Assembly: GCA_020633415.1 (NCBI GenBank)
Contig: JACKDQ010000005.1
Coordinates: 62,001-126,000 of the forward strand
Source: Deltaproteobacteria bacterium
Lineage (GTDB): Bacteria; Myxococcota_A; Polyangia; GCA-2747355
Length of the DNA: 64,000 bases
Direction of reading: 5' to 3'
Shown: in pieces, positions 27,629 to 35,668 of the stretch
Position numbering within the stretch: position 1 is the first letter of the stretch
Layout: each line of letters starts with the position of its first letter
The notes under the pieces: model-generated
Told to the model about the DNA's origin: nothing
The model's input: only the letters and a program-made list of their open reading frames with translations
Database searches by the model: none
Made by a program: the position numbers and the translations under genes

Positions 27629-29446
27629 TTACAGGCCGGTGCGCCTCAGCCAGGTCGCTAGACTGACCGCTTTGAACACGGGAATCAAGTCGGTCGTCCG
27701 CCCGTGGCTCAGGTAGCGTAAGTATGCCTCGCGAAGGCGCGTTTTGTCTACAAAGCGAGAAAGCTCGGGCATTTCCTCGCCGAATAGCGTGGCTTCTAGA
27801 CGTGGCCGATCGCGGCCGAGCAGGGTATGGCGAACGTTATGCACCAAGCTGGTCTTGTGCGCGCGGGTTCTGATCGGCAGGGGTAGGGCGCTCGCTAGTC
27901 CGCGGCGCATCACGCTTCTTGTCCAGCCACCGGAAAGCTTCTGCTCGGCGGGCAGCGCCAGACAGAACTCGACGAGGTCTTGATCGAAGAACGGATGCTG
28001 GGCCTGCAGGCCCGAGGCGCGAGCAAGTTGATCGGCGATCTCCAGCCGGTAGCCGGTGCCCCAGTTGTCGATCGCGGCGCGGTGTGCGGCGCGCTCGTCG
28101 CGCTGCGCCGGCGCGAGCGAAAAACGCTCGATTCGTCCGAGGCGAGCCTTGCTGTGCGAATTGAGCATGTCCCACTCCGCGGTATCGCCGCGCCAGTGGG
28201 CGCGCAGTTTCCGCAGCGAATGGGGCACAAACGGTAGCACGGCCTGGCGGAGCACCGCGCGCGAACTGCGGTGCCAACCGCGGCGGCGCAATGCGGCCAC
28301 TTCGCGTCCGAGCGTAAACAGCCGTCCGCTGGCCAGCAGCTCGGAAAGGCGGGCCATGCCGTGGGAAACGGTGGCGTCTCCTTCGACGCCATCGAGCAAC
28401 ACGGCCGCGCCGGTCTGACCGGCCTTGCGGCAGATCGCATCGTAGATGAATTGGTTGATCGCTTCGATCGGCTGGTCGCAGACAGTGAACATCCGCTCCA
28501 TCGCCTCGAGCAGACTGAGCTGATCGCCGGCGATCAGTTCACCCTGTGTCAGCCGTTGGTGGTGGCGGACGGCCTGGATGTAGTGGCTCTCGTCGCAGCG
28601 CTGCACGCGCGGGAAGACAACCGAAACTGGCGTCAGCGGTGCGCCGCGCGCGGCGAGCAGCTCGCCGGCGATACAGGTGACCGATGACGAATCCAGGCCA
28701 CCCGAGAGCGCGGTAGCGTATGGGCCAGGTTGGTCGATGCGGCGGGCGACGGCACGTCGAAAAACCTCGTTGAATGCCTCAGCGAAGTCCTCGCCGCGCT
28801 GCAGTCCCGCCGTGGCGCGGTCATCGTCGGGCAAGCAATAGTAGCTGCGGGCGCGGAGTCCGTCGCGATCGACGGTCAGCTGGTGACCCGGTGCCAGGCG
28901 CGTGATGTCACGATAAAAGGTTCGCGTGCGGTCATCGCTGTGGCGCACGAGGAAGTCCAGCACGCGTTCCTCGTCGAGTCGCTGTTCGATCTCGGACAGC
29001 GACAGCAGGCCTTTGACCTCGGCGGCGCAGATGAAACTGTTACCCGGGCGGTGATGATAGACCAGCGGGCGCACACCGAAGCGGTCCCGCACGCAGACCA
29101 TGCGCCGCTGCGGGTGGTCGTAGAGCGCAAAGGCGAAATCGCCGCGCAGCTTGCGGGCAAAGTCGCTTTCCCAGCGTTGGTAAGCGGCCAGTACGAGGGC
29201 CCCATCGCTGGTCGTATCGGCAAGCGCCAAGGTCGCCAGCAGTTCGCGGCGATTGTCGATTCTCAGCTCGCCGACCAGCCGGCGTCCGCTGCGATCGTGC
29301 CAAATCCGTGCACCCAACATCGCCAAGCTGCCGTGACAATAGCGCGCGAGGCTGCCGCGGTGGCCGAGCGCGGCAGCCGCGACGGTCAACGAACGAGGGG
29401 CGATCGGTTGGCCGTCCAGCCGGTAGATCGCGAAAATTGCGCTCAT
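27629..29446 (-). CDS. lasso cyclase (asparagine synthetase B-like C protein)
   Basis: Protein of 605 residues with the two-domain AsnB architecture. The N-terminal glutaminase-like domain (1-190) begins MSAIFAIY: the catalytic Cys2 of true asparagine synthetases is Ser, so it cannot hydrolyse glutamine in the usual way, as expected for lasso cyclases. The synthetase domain has the PPi loop SGGLDSSS (248-255), which activates the core Asp with ATP before attack by the Gly1 amine. Its ATG overlaps the stop of the RRE gene (ATGA, 29443-29446), and the precursor gene begins 17 bp after its stop. Confidence 0.9.
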   Translation of the reverse strand: MSAIFAIYRLDGQPIAPRSLTVAAAALGHRGSLARYCHGSLAMLGARIWHDRSGRRLVGELRIDNRRELLATLALADTTSDGALVLAAYQRWESDFARKLRGDFAFALYDHPQRRMVCVRDRFGVRPLVYHHRPGNSFICAAEVKGLLSLSEIEQRLDEERVLDFLVRHSDDRTRTFYRDITRLAPGHQLTVDRDGLRARSYYCLPDDDRATAGLQRGEDFAEAFNEVFRRAVARRIDQPGPYATALSGGLDSSSVTCIAGELLAARGAPLTPVSVVFPRVQRCDESHYIQAVRHHQRLTQGELIAGDQLSLLEAMERMFTVCDQPIEAINQFIYDAICRKAGQTGAAVLLDGVEGDATVSHGMARLSELLASGRLFTLGREVAALRRRGWHRSSRAVLRQAVLPFVPHSLRKLRAHWRGDTAEWDMLNSHSKARLGRIERFSLAPAQRDERAAHRAAIDNWGTGYRLEIADQLARASGLQAQHPFFDQDLVEFCLALPAEQKLSGGWTRSVMRRGLASALPLPIRTRAHKTSLVHNVRHTLLGRDRPRLEATLFGEEMPELSRFVDKTRLREAYLRYLSHGRTTDLIPVFKAVSLATWLRRTGL

Positions 29447-29784
29447 TCGTGGGCGCCGCCGCTCGGTGTGTTGGTCACATTGATCAGTCGTGCCGCCGAC
29501 AACTCGCGCAGCAGCGCGAGCAGATCGCGCTCGCAGCGCGCTTTGTCGACCTCATACCGAGCGACGATGCGATCGCGCAGCTCGGCGACGCACTGCGGCC
29601 GCTCGAGTTGATGCCAGATCACGCTACCGATGGCGTCGAGGCTGAAGTAGCGGCCGCTTTCCAGTTGCAGCAATACCGTTTCGTCGCCCGTCGCGCGCGA
29701 GACCGCCTGAGTCGCCGCGACGACGATGCTGTCTTCGGAAAGCACCGTGGGTGCCACCTTTTCCGCCATCGCTCGGATCCCCAT
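29443..29784 (-). CDS. lasso RRE / PqqD-like protein (B1)
   Basis: Small PqqD-fold protein of 113 residues that should bind the YxxPxL leader motif and present it to the B2 protease and cyclase. The pattern is VLLQLESGRYFSLDAIGSVIWHQLERPQ then a three-helix winged-helix end (IVARYEVDKARCERDLLALLRELSAARLI), as in the PqqD/RRE family. A second ATG at 29769 (MAEKVAPT) may be the true start. First gene of the minus-strand lasso operon, 177 bp after etfA. Confidence 0.85.
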   Translation of the reverse strand: MGIRAMAEKVAPTVLSEDSIVVAATQAVSRATGDETVLLQLESGRYFSLDAIGSVIWHQLERPQCVAELRDRIVARYEVDKARCERDLLALLRELSAARLINVTNTPSGGAHE

Positions 29785-29891
29785 GGGAATTGGTTACCCG
29801 GAGGGCGCCGGGTGTTCAACAAAAACCGACCGCGGAACCTCCGCCAGGAAGCGGCGCTGGCCAAATCAAGGGCGTTTGACCCGCCGCGGCG

Positions 29892-29929
29892 TGTCCTGGA
29901 TCCGCAATATGCTTAGCGATTCCAGGACA
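29892..29929. repeat. 14-bp inverted repeat between etfA and the lasso operon
   Basis: Arms 29892-29905 and 29916-29929 (TGTCCTGG... / ...CCAGGACA) pair with two mismatches around a 10-nt AT-rich loop. No T-run follows on either strand. A shorter perfect GTCGCG/CGCGAC hairpin (29956-29971) overlaps the etfA stop codon. Together they may separate etfBA from the lasso transcript. Confidence 0.5.
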
Positions 29930-29961
29930 GCACAGATGGCGAATTGGCGTGAAATGTCGCG

Positions 29962-30924
29962 CTAACGCGACTTAATTACTTGGATTTTTTCGGTAAGCTC
30001 GGGAAGGGTGTCTTCCCATTTGGCGACCAAGCCGTAGTCGGCAACCGAGAAGATCGGTGCCTCGGGGTCCTTGTTGATCGCGACGATCACCTTGGAGCCC
30101 TTCATTCCCGCGAGGTGCTGGATCGCGCCGCTGATACCGATCGCGATGTAGAGATCTGGGGCGACGACTTTGCCGGTTTGCCCGACTTGCAGGTCGTTGG
30201 GGACCATGCCGGCGTCGCAGGCCGCGCGGGTGGCGCCCATCGCGCCGCCGAAAATGTCGGCGAGCTTTTCGAGATGGGCGAAGTTTTCAGCGGCTTTCAT
30301 GCCGCGACCGCCGGCGATGACCACCGACGCCTCGGTCAGGTCGGGGCGCTCGTTCTTGACCGTCTCAACGCGCTCGACGCTGGCGCCCAAGGCGTTCATG
30401 GCGCCGCCGTCAGCAGCGGCAACGGTGCCGGTTCCGCTCGGTTCAGCGGCCGCCCATTCGCTCTGACGCACGGTTGCGACCATTTTGTCTGATAGCACTT
30501 CGACGGTACCGATCGCATTGCCGGCGAGCATCGGCCGTTTAAACGTCTTTGGCCCCTCTACGGTGGCGACTTCGCTGACCATGCCGCAGCCGAGCAAGGC
30601 TGCAACGCGGGGCAAGAGATCCTTCGCCGTCGAGGTTGCTGCGGCGCAGAGCACGTCGGCTCCGGCTTGCTCGAAGACCTGCTTGGCCGCGCCACTCCAG
30701 GTCTCGGCCTGGTAGCTTGCCAATTCGGCGCTTTCTACCGTCGACACTTTGTCGACGTACTTTGCGAATTCGTCGGCGACGCTGGCACCAGCGCCGATCA
30801 CTAGGCCGTGCAGCTCAGCGCCGCCCTTGGCCTCTTTCAGTTTGCGAGCAAAGCTTACCGCGCTCAGCGTAGCGGCGCGCAGCTTCCCATCGGTGTGCTC
30901 AGCGAGAATCAGAATGTTACCCAT
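29962..30924 (-). CDS. etfA: electron transfer flavoprotein alpha subunit
   Basis: Protein of 320 residues. The C-terminal FAD domain carries the family signature: GGRGMKAAENF, then VGQTGKVVAPDLYIAIGISGAIQHLAGMKGSK and INKDPEAPIF. With EtfB it accepts electrons from acyl-CoA and similar dehydrogenases and passes them to the quinone pool. AGGAGA precedes the ATG. etfB lies 46 bp upstream on the same strand, the usual etfBA pair. Confidence 0.96.
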   Translation of the reverse strand: MGNILILAEHTDGKLRAATLSAVSFARKLKEAKGGAELHGLVIGAGASVADEFAKYVDKVSTVESAELASYQAETWSGAAKQVFEQAGADVLCAAATSTAKDLLPRVAALLGCGMVSEVATVEGPKTFKRPMLAGNAIGTVEVLSDKMVATVRQSEWAAAEPSGTGTVAAADGGAMNALGASVERVETVKNERPDLTEASVVIAGGRGMKAAENFAHLEKLADIFGGAMGATRAACDAGMVPNDLQVGQTGKVVAPDLYIAIGISGAIQHLAGMKGSKVIVAINKDPEAPIFSVADYGLVAKWEDTLPELTEKIQVIKSR

Positions 30925-30970
30925 GGTGGTATCTCCTGTCGGCGGCGATAGGCGCCAAAGGGCTTTCGCC

Positions 30971-31765
30971 CTAGAGGGCTTTCGCCTCGTCGCGCAGTTT
31001 GCTGATCAGTTCGTCGACGCTTCCTACGATAACGCCACCGCCGCGTTCGGCGGGCGCTTCGATGGTCACCGTCTTGACCATCGGCGTGGGCGTTACGCCC
31101 AGGTCGCCAGCCGAGATCTCTTCGATCTTCTTTTTCTTGGCCTGCATGATGCCCTTGAGCGAGGCGTAGCGCGGACCTTCGGCGTAGGTTTGGCTGTTGC
31201 CCGGGGCGCGCACTGCCGTTGGCAACACGATGCGCAGATCGACGCTGACCACGGCAGGTAGCGGTACGCGCTTGTACTCGGTGCCGCCGTCGATCTCGCG
31301 ACCCACGCTCAGTAGGTTGTCGCCGAGCTCGATCTCGCAGGCGAAGCAAGCCTGCGGAAGGCCCAGGAATCCGGCGACGAGTTGGGCAACCTGGTTGGCG
31401 TCGCCATCGACCGTCTGCTTGCCGAGCAGCAGCAGGTCGGGCTTTTCGCGCTCGTAGACCGCCGCGACAATTCGCGCGACCTGCTCGGCATCAAGGGCGT
31501 TGTCATCACCTTCGACCAATATGCCGCGGTGTGCGCCCATCGCTAAGCAGCTGCGGATCTGTTGGCTGACATCCTTGCTGCCGATCGAAAGCACGACGAC
31601 TTCGTTGTCGCCGCCCGCTTCGGCCAGGCGAAGCGCGGCTTCAACTGCGTACTCGTCGAACGGATTGACGACGAAGTTCATGCCGCTGGTGTCGACGACG
31701 CCGCCGTTGAGCTTGACCTTTTGTTCGGGGTCGGGAACGCGTTTTGCGGTAACCAAGATCTTCAA
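30971..31765 (-). CDS. etfB: electron transfer flavoprotein beta subunit
   Basis: Protein of 264 residues, start MKILVTAKRVPDPEQKVKL typical of EtfB. Also seen are NPFDEYAVEAALRL and LLLGKQTVDGDANQVAQLVAGFLGLPQ, followed by the MQAKKKKIEEI adenylate-binding/recognition-loop region. It holds AMP and provides the surface that docks partner dehydrogenases. First gene of the etfBA pair; GGGAGG lies upstream of the ATG. Confidence 0.96.
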   Translation of the reverse strand: MKILVTAKRVPDPEQKVKLNGGVVDTSGMNFVVNPFDEYAVEAALRLAEAGGDNEVVVLSIGSKDVSQQIRSCLAMGAHRGILVEGDDNALDAEQVARIVAAVYEREKPDLLLLGKQTVDGDANQVAQLVAGFLGLPQACFACEIELGDNLLSVGREIDGGTEYKRVPLPAVVSVDLRIVLPTAVRAPGNSQTYAEGPRYASLKGIMQAKKKKIEEISAGDLGVTPTPMVKTVTIEAPAERGGGVIVGSVDELISKLRDEAKAL

Positions 31766-31861
31766 GGGGGCCTCCCTTCAACCGTGAATCAACGGTTAGC
31801 TAGCTTTCACGTATTGGGCGCTTAACACGCCGCGTTAGGGCCAGTCAAGCGCGAGGGCGCG

Positions 31862-32716
31862 TCAAGCGCGGCGAAGTTGGCTGAGGCGTAGGCCGAGGGC
31901 CTGGCCCACGGCGGCGACATAGGCAAAGTCCGACTCATCGAAGGGGACTTCGTCGGTGCGGTCGACCAGCTCGACCGCGCCAAATGGCACAGCGCCGGTC
32001 GTGGCGATCGGCGCACAGAGCAAGCAACGCGGCGGCGGGCCGTAGTTCAGCGCGCCCTGGATCTCGGGGTGCGCCGCGCACTCGACGATGTTGAGCACCA
32101 CGCCGCTCTGCGCAGCGATGCCCGCAGCGCCTTGACCGAGCTGCAGCTGCTGGGCACGTCGGTCGACGGCAGCATCGCCAGCGGCCGCCTCGATGATCAG
32201 CTGTTGGCCGTCGCGCCGCAGAATCGTTGCAGCGCGCACAGGGATCGCGAAGGTTAGATGATTGAGCGCTTCGTTGAACAGCGCCGTGACGTCGTCGATG
32301 TTGTCAAAGGCGTCGAGCTCGAGAGCCAATGGCGCCGTGGCCGTGCTCAGTCGCTTGAGTCGCGCGCCGGGCGAACCCCGGTCGATGCTGGTCACCGCTG
32401 GCGCCGATGGCTCGCGTTCAAACCGCCCAGTTGGCGCCTCGACATCGCTCGGCTCATCGACTTCGATATCGATGCTGTCGCCGACGACTTCGCTAGGATC
32501 GGGGGGGGCATCGGCGAGGATTCCCGCGATCTGTGGTCTTCGTCGTCGGACGCTGTAAGCGTGTCCCGCATCCGGGTCGAGCACGCGCACGTGGCCTTGT
32601 TCGTCGAGCTCACAGCTCAGCCCGCGCAGGTCGGCGCCAAGGCCGAGTTGTCGCCGCGCGGCAGCCAAGGCGTCGAGCCATCCATCGGCGTCGACACGCA
32701 AGGCTTGGCCTGTCAT
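31862..32716 (-). CDS. GAF-domain protein
   Basis: Protein of 284 residues. The last 165 or so residues form a GAF domain (ALFNEALNHLTFAIPVRAATILRRDGQQLIIEAAAG ... PPPRCLLCAPIATTGAVPFGAVELVDRTDEVPFDESDFAYVAAVGQALGLRL). The N-terminal part (1-110) is unrecognised, acidic and probably partly disordered. No output domain follows. The ATG at 32716 is a best guess: the reading frame stays open upstream into prfA without a good start. It lies directly after prfA on the same strand. Confidence 0.7.
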   Translation of the reverse strand: MTGQALRVDADGWLDALAAARRQLGLGADLRGLSCELDEQGHVRVLDPDAGHAYSVRRRRPQIAGILADAPPDPSEVVGDSIDIEVDEPSDVEAPTGRFEREPSAPAVTSIDRGSPGARLKRLSTATAPLALELDAFDNIDDVTALFNEALNHLTFAIPVRAATILRRDGQQLIIEAAAGDAAVDRRAQQLQLGQGAAGIAAQSGVVLNIVECAAHPEIQGALNYGPPPRCLLCAPIATTGAVPFGAVELVDRTDEVPFDESDFAYVAAVGQALGLRLSQLRRA

Positions 32717-32762
32717 CTCAGGATCGGTCGACCAGATGGTGACCAAGAAGCGCGACACGGTT

Positions 32763-33830
32763 CTACTCGTTGTCGCTGCTGCCGCGCAGCGCCTCGGCCT
32801 GAAAATGTGTGCGCACGGCGTCCAGTAGATCGGTGAAATCACCGTCGAGGACGGCCTGTAGATTGTGGCGTGAGAAGCCGATCCGGTGATCGGTCAGTCG
32901 ATCTTGCGGAAAGTTATAGGTGCGGATCTTTTCCGAGCGTTCACCGCTGCCGACCTGGGCCCGCCGAGCGTCGCGTTGCTCTTCTTGCTGCTTTTGTTGC
33001 TCTTGCTCGAGCAACCGCGAGCGCAAGATGCGCAGCGCTTTGGCCTTGTTCTTGTGTTGCGACTTTTCGTCTTGGCAGACGACCACCATTCCGCTCGGAA
33101 TGTGGGTAATCCGCACAGCGCTATCGGTCGTGTTGACGCTTTGACCGCCGGGACCGCCGGCACGCATCACGTCGATCTTCAGATCCTTCTCATTGATCTG
33201 CACATCGACGTCCTCGGCTTCTGGCAACACCGCTACCGTTGCCGTCGAGGTATGGATGCGCCCCTGAGACTCAGTGGCCGGGACGCGCTGCACGCGATGC
33301 ACGCCGCTTTCGAATTTGAGGCGGCTGTAGACCTTGTCGCCAGAGATCAGCGCGATCGCCTCTTTGATCCCACCCGAGCTCGATTGGGAAAGCGACAGCA
33401 TCTCTGTTTTCCATTGGTGCCGCTCGGCGAAGCGCGAATACATGCGCAGCAAATCGCTGGCGAACAGTGAGGCCTCTTCGCCTCCTGTGCCGGCGCGGAG
33501 CTCGAGCATGACGTTCTTGTCGTCGTTGGGATCCTTGGGAAGCAACAGGATCTTCAGGCGCTTCTCGAGGTCGTCTTTGGTTAGCAGATCTTCGTCGAGC
33601 TCGGCCTTGGCGAGCTCGCGCATCTCAGGGTCGTTGAGCAGCTCACGATTGTCGTTGATCCGCCCGACCAGGTCGCGATACGCGCGGTAGGTTGTCACCA
33701 CGTCCGCGATATCCGCGCGCTCCTTGGAGAGCTTGTGGTAGCGCTCTCGGTCGCCGAGCACGTCGGGGTCGCACAACAGCCCGTCGAGCTCTCGGTACCT
33801 AGCGTCAACCTGCTCGAGTTTTTGGAACAT
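32763..33830 (-). CDS. prfA: peptide chain release factor 1
   Basis: Release factor of 355 residues that ends translation at UAA and UAG codons. The catalytic GGQ (228-230, in RAGGPGGQSVNTTDSAVRITH) and the stop-codon-reading PxT tripeptide Pro-Ala-Thr (184-186, RVPATESQGR) identify RF1 rather than RF2. The long domain-1 coiled coil and the DHRIGFSRHNL end region are normal. Confidence 0.97.
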   Translation of the reverse strand: MFQKLEQVDARYRELDGLLCDPDVLGDRERYHKLSKERADIADVVTTYRAYRDLVGRINDNRELLNDPEMRELAKAELDEDLLTKDDLEKRLKILLLPKDPNDDKNVMLELRAGTGGEEASLFASDLLRMYSRFAERHQWKTEMLSLSQSSSGGIKEAIALISGDKVYSRLKFESGVHRVQRVPATESQGRIHTSTATVAVLPEAEDVDVQINEKDLKIDVMRAGGPGGQSVNTTDSAVRITHIPSGMVVVCQDEKSQHKNKAKALRILRSRLLEQEQQKQQEEQRDARRAQVGSGERSEKIRTYNFPQDRLTDHRIGFSRHNLQAVLDGDFTDLLDAVRTHFQAEALRGSSDNE

Positions 33831-33972
33831 AGGCGGTGTCGAGGATACCAGCTGCGGTGGCGCAAACGCCAGCTACACCGACAGTCTAAAGCGGCACGTG
33901 TTGAACGCGTCCCACGAAGGGACCGGCCTGGAGGCGACTTGCCTCGCCTGTAGTAGAGAGCCCCGCGGCTCG

Positions 33973-34197
33973 CTACTCCTCTTCTTGTGCCTGCTGGCCC
34001 TGGCGACCGTACTTCTTGTTGAAGCGTTCGATACGACCAGCGCTGTCGACGAGCTTTTGCTTGCCCGTATAAAACGGATGACAGGCCGCGCAGATATCGA
34101 CTTTGTAAGAGCCCTTGCTCGAGTAGGTCTCGACGATGTTACCGCAAGCGCACTCGATCGACGCCGGTTGATAATTGGGATGGATACCGATTTTCAT
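33973..34197 (-). CDS. rpmE: 50S ribosomal protein L31, zinc-binding (C+) form
   Basis: Protein of 74 residues. Zinc ligands C16, C18, C36 and C39 are present (ECACG ... CAACHPFYTGKQKLVDSAGRIERF), marking the zinc-containing paralogue. GGAG lies 9 bp before the ATG. It precedes prfA on the same strand, a common arrangement (rho-rpmE-prfA), although a lipoprotein gene separates it from rho here. Confidence 0.96.
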   Translation of the reverse strand: MKIGIHPNYQPASIECACGNIVETYSSKGSYKVDICAACHPFYTGKQKLVDSAGRIERFNKKYGRQGQQAQEEE

Positions 34198-34260
34198 CTG
34201 CCAAATCTCCGCCGGAGCCTATAGCCCAGCGCTGGCCATCGGTCAAGCGTAGCGGCGGTC

Positions 34261-34289
34261 GCGCGCCGCATTTAAAGGAAAATGCGCGC
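34261..34289. repeat. GC-rich hairpin between the lipoprotein gene and rpmE
   Basis: GCGCGC(C)GCATTT (34261-34273) pairs with AAATGCGCGC (34280-34289) with one bulged base. It lies 47 bp after the stop of the minus-strand lipoprotein gene, without a T-run. It may act as a weak terminator or as part of the rpmE leader. Confidence 0.4.
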
Positions 34290-34335
34290 CTTTACCGGTC
34301 GGTTAAACTCGGTGGGCGCTCAGCAGTAGTCGGCC

Positions 34336-35592
34336 TCACTTGACGAGATAGCAGGCGCCGATCTCCAGCATCAGGTACTCGAGCACGCGCTCCTGGGCCA
34401 AGGTCACGTCGGTATTGGCATCGACGTGGGGGGCAGAAAAAACCACTCGGCCGCAGCCGGCGCCGTCGGTGTCGGCAAAATCGAAGCTGAGTGCCAGCGG
34501 GCGAACAGCTCGGCCGCCGACAAAGGCGACCTCCCCCGAGAGCCAGGTCTTGCCGCCCAGCGTACTGTCGATGCTCAGCGGCACGGCCCAGCCGGTCTTG
34601 AAGCCGAGCAGCTCGATCTTGTCGCCGGGTGATAACGCGTCGATCTCCGGTAGCTTGAGCCATTTGCGCAGGTCTTCGTCGACAACGTCAGCGCTGACGC
34701 TCAACGCTTTGCCACCGACCTCGGCGGCGTTGTGATCTTCGGCGGCGGCTTGGGGTGTCTGATCGGAGCCGTGGAAGTCGATGTAGGCCGGGAAGGTTTG
34801 CTCGACGAAGTCATAGGAGAGATCGGTGACGAACAGCCGACCGCCTTGCCGCACGTAGCTCTGCAGGTTGTTGCGTGCCGGTCCGGGACTCGTGATCAGG
34901 TTTTCGAACTTGCTCCCGCAATTGATAAACAGCAGGTGGAAGCTCTTGAGCAGCGCGCCGTTCTGCAAGAGCGCCTGAACGCTGTCCGGGCCGGTCCCGG
35001 GGTCGCGTCCGTTGAAGACGCGCTTGTTCTTCAGCCCGAGTTTGTCGAGCACGCGCTCCATCCGATCCCAGACGCCGCTGACGACTGCGACGTTGGGGGC
35101 GGTGTCGTCCGGACCGTACTGTTTGCTCTCGCCGGGGAGCGTGGTCTGCGCTTTGTCGAGGGCCAAGCTGGTGTTGCAGCCGCTCGGTTTGAGCTCGATC
35201 ACGCGGCGAAAATGGCCTTTGACGATCGCCAGGCGAAACGGGGTCGGTGGTGCGTCGGTCAGTGTGAATGTCCCGTCGGCCTGACTGACGGTGCGGGCGC
35301 CATAGCTTCCCAGCGAAAAGCAGGTCGAGCAATAGACCGTCTGCGGCAAGGGTTTGATCTCGGTGGCCACCGCGATGCGCGCGCCAGCAACGGGATCGCT
35401 ACCGTTGGGTGCGAAGACGCGTCCGCTAACCGTCACCCCGGGTTGCGGTGCGCAGGGATTGACGTAGGCGTCGGCGATCGGTGTGAGGTCGGCGCTGAGC
35501 GCGGTGTCGCCCGAGAGGCCGGCGTCGAAAAAGACACTGGTGTTGCTACAACCGACGATAGCGACGAGAGGTAAAAGAAAAAGGCGCGTCAT
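34336..35592 (-). CDS. lipoprotein with carboxypeptidase-regulatory-like domain
   Basis: Predicted lipoprotein of 418 residues; the signal ends VAIVGC (Cys15). A CarboxypepD_reg-like beta-sandwich follows (about 50-125: GVTVSGRVFAPNGSDPVAGARIAV ... DGTFTLTDAPPTPFRLAIVKG). The central region (about 195-270) has a LLFINCGSKFENL...LQSYVRQGGRLFVTDLSYDF pattern like class-I amidotransferase-type folds used as non-catalytic domains. Function unknown. Its ATG lies inside the right arm of the rho terminator and has no visible ribosome site, yet no other start precedes the signal peptide. Confidence 0.75.
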   Translation of the reverse strand: MTRLFLLPLVAIVGCSNTSVFFDAGLSGDTALSADLTPIADAYVNPCAPQPGVTVSGRVFAPNGSDPVAGARIAVATEIKPLPQTVYCSTCFSLGSYGARTVSQADGTFTLTDAPPTPFRLAIVKGHFRRVIELKPSGCNTSLALDKAQTTLPGESKQYGPDDTAPNVAVVSGVWDRMERVLDKLGLKNKRVFNGRDPGTGPDSVQALLQNGALLKSFHLLFINCGSKFENLITSPGPARNNLQSYVRQGGRLFVTDLSYDFVEQTFPAYIDFHGSDQTPQAAAEDHNAAEVGGKALSVSADVVDEDLRKWLKLPEIDALSPGDKIELLGFKTGWAVPLSIDSTLGGKTWLSGEVAFVGGRAVRPLALSFDFADTDGAGCGRVVFSAPHVDANTDVTLAQERVLEYLMLEIGACYLVK

Positions 35593-35611
35593 CCGCGGAA
35601 GATGACGCGCC
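35578..35611 (-). terminator. rho-gene intrinsic terminator
   Basis: Perfect 11-bp inverted repeat, arms 35601-35611 and 35583-35593, 7-nt loop. On the minus strand it is followed by TTTTTCTTTT, about 58 bp after the rho stop. The 3' arm contains the ATG of the next gene (35590-35592), and the T-run encodes its signal peptide. Confidence 0.88.
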
Positions 35612-35668
35612 TCTGCGCGAGAAGCAACCAGCGAATATTTTCGGCACGCTTGGCGCTGCCCCGGCGGG

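Noticed and set aside
27383..27661. 92-codon plus-strand frame across the lasso precursor
   Set aside because: Antisense to the precursor, arginine-rich like other shadow frames in this GC-rich DNA, with no leader or core motif.
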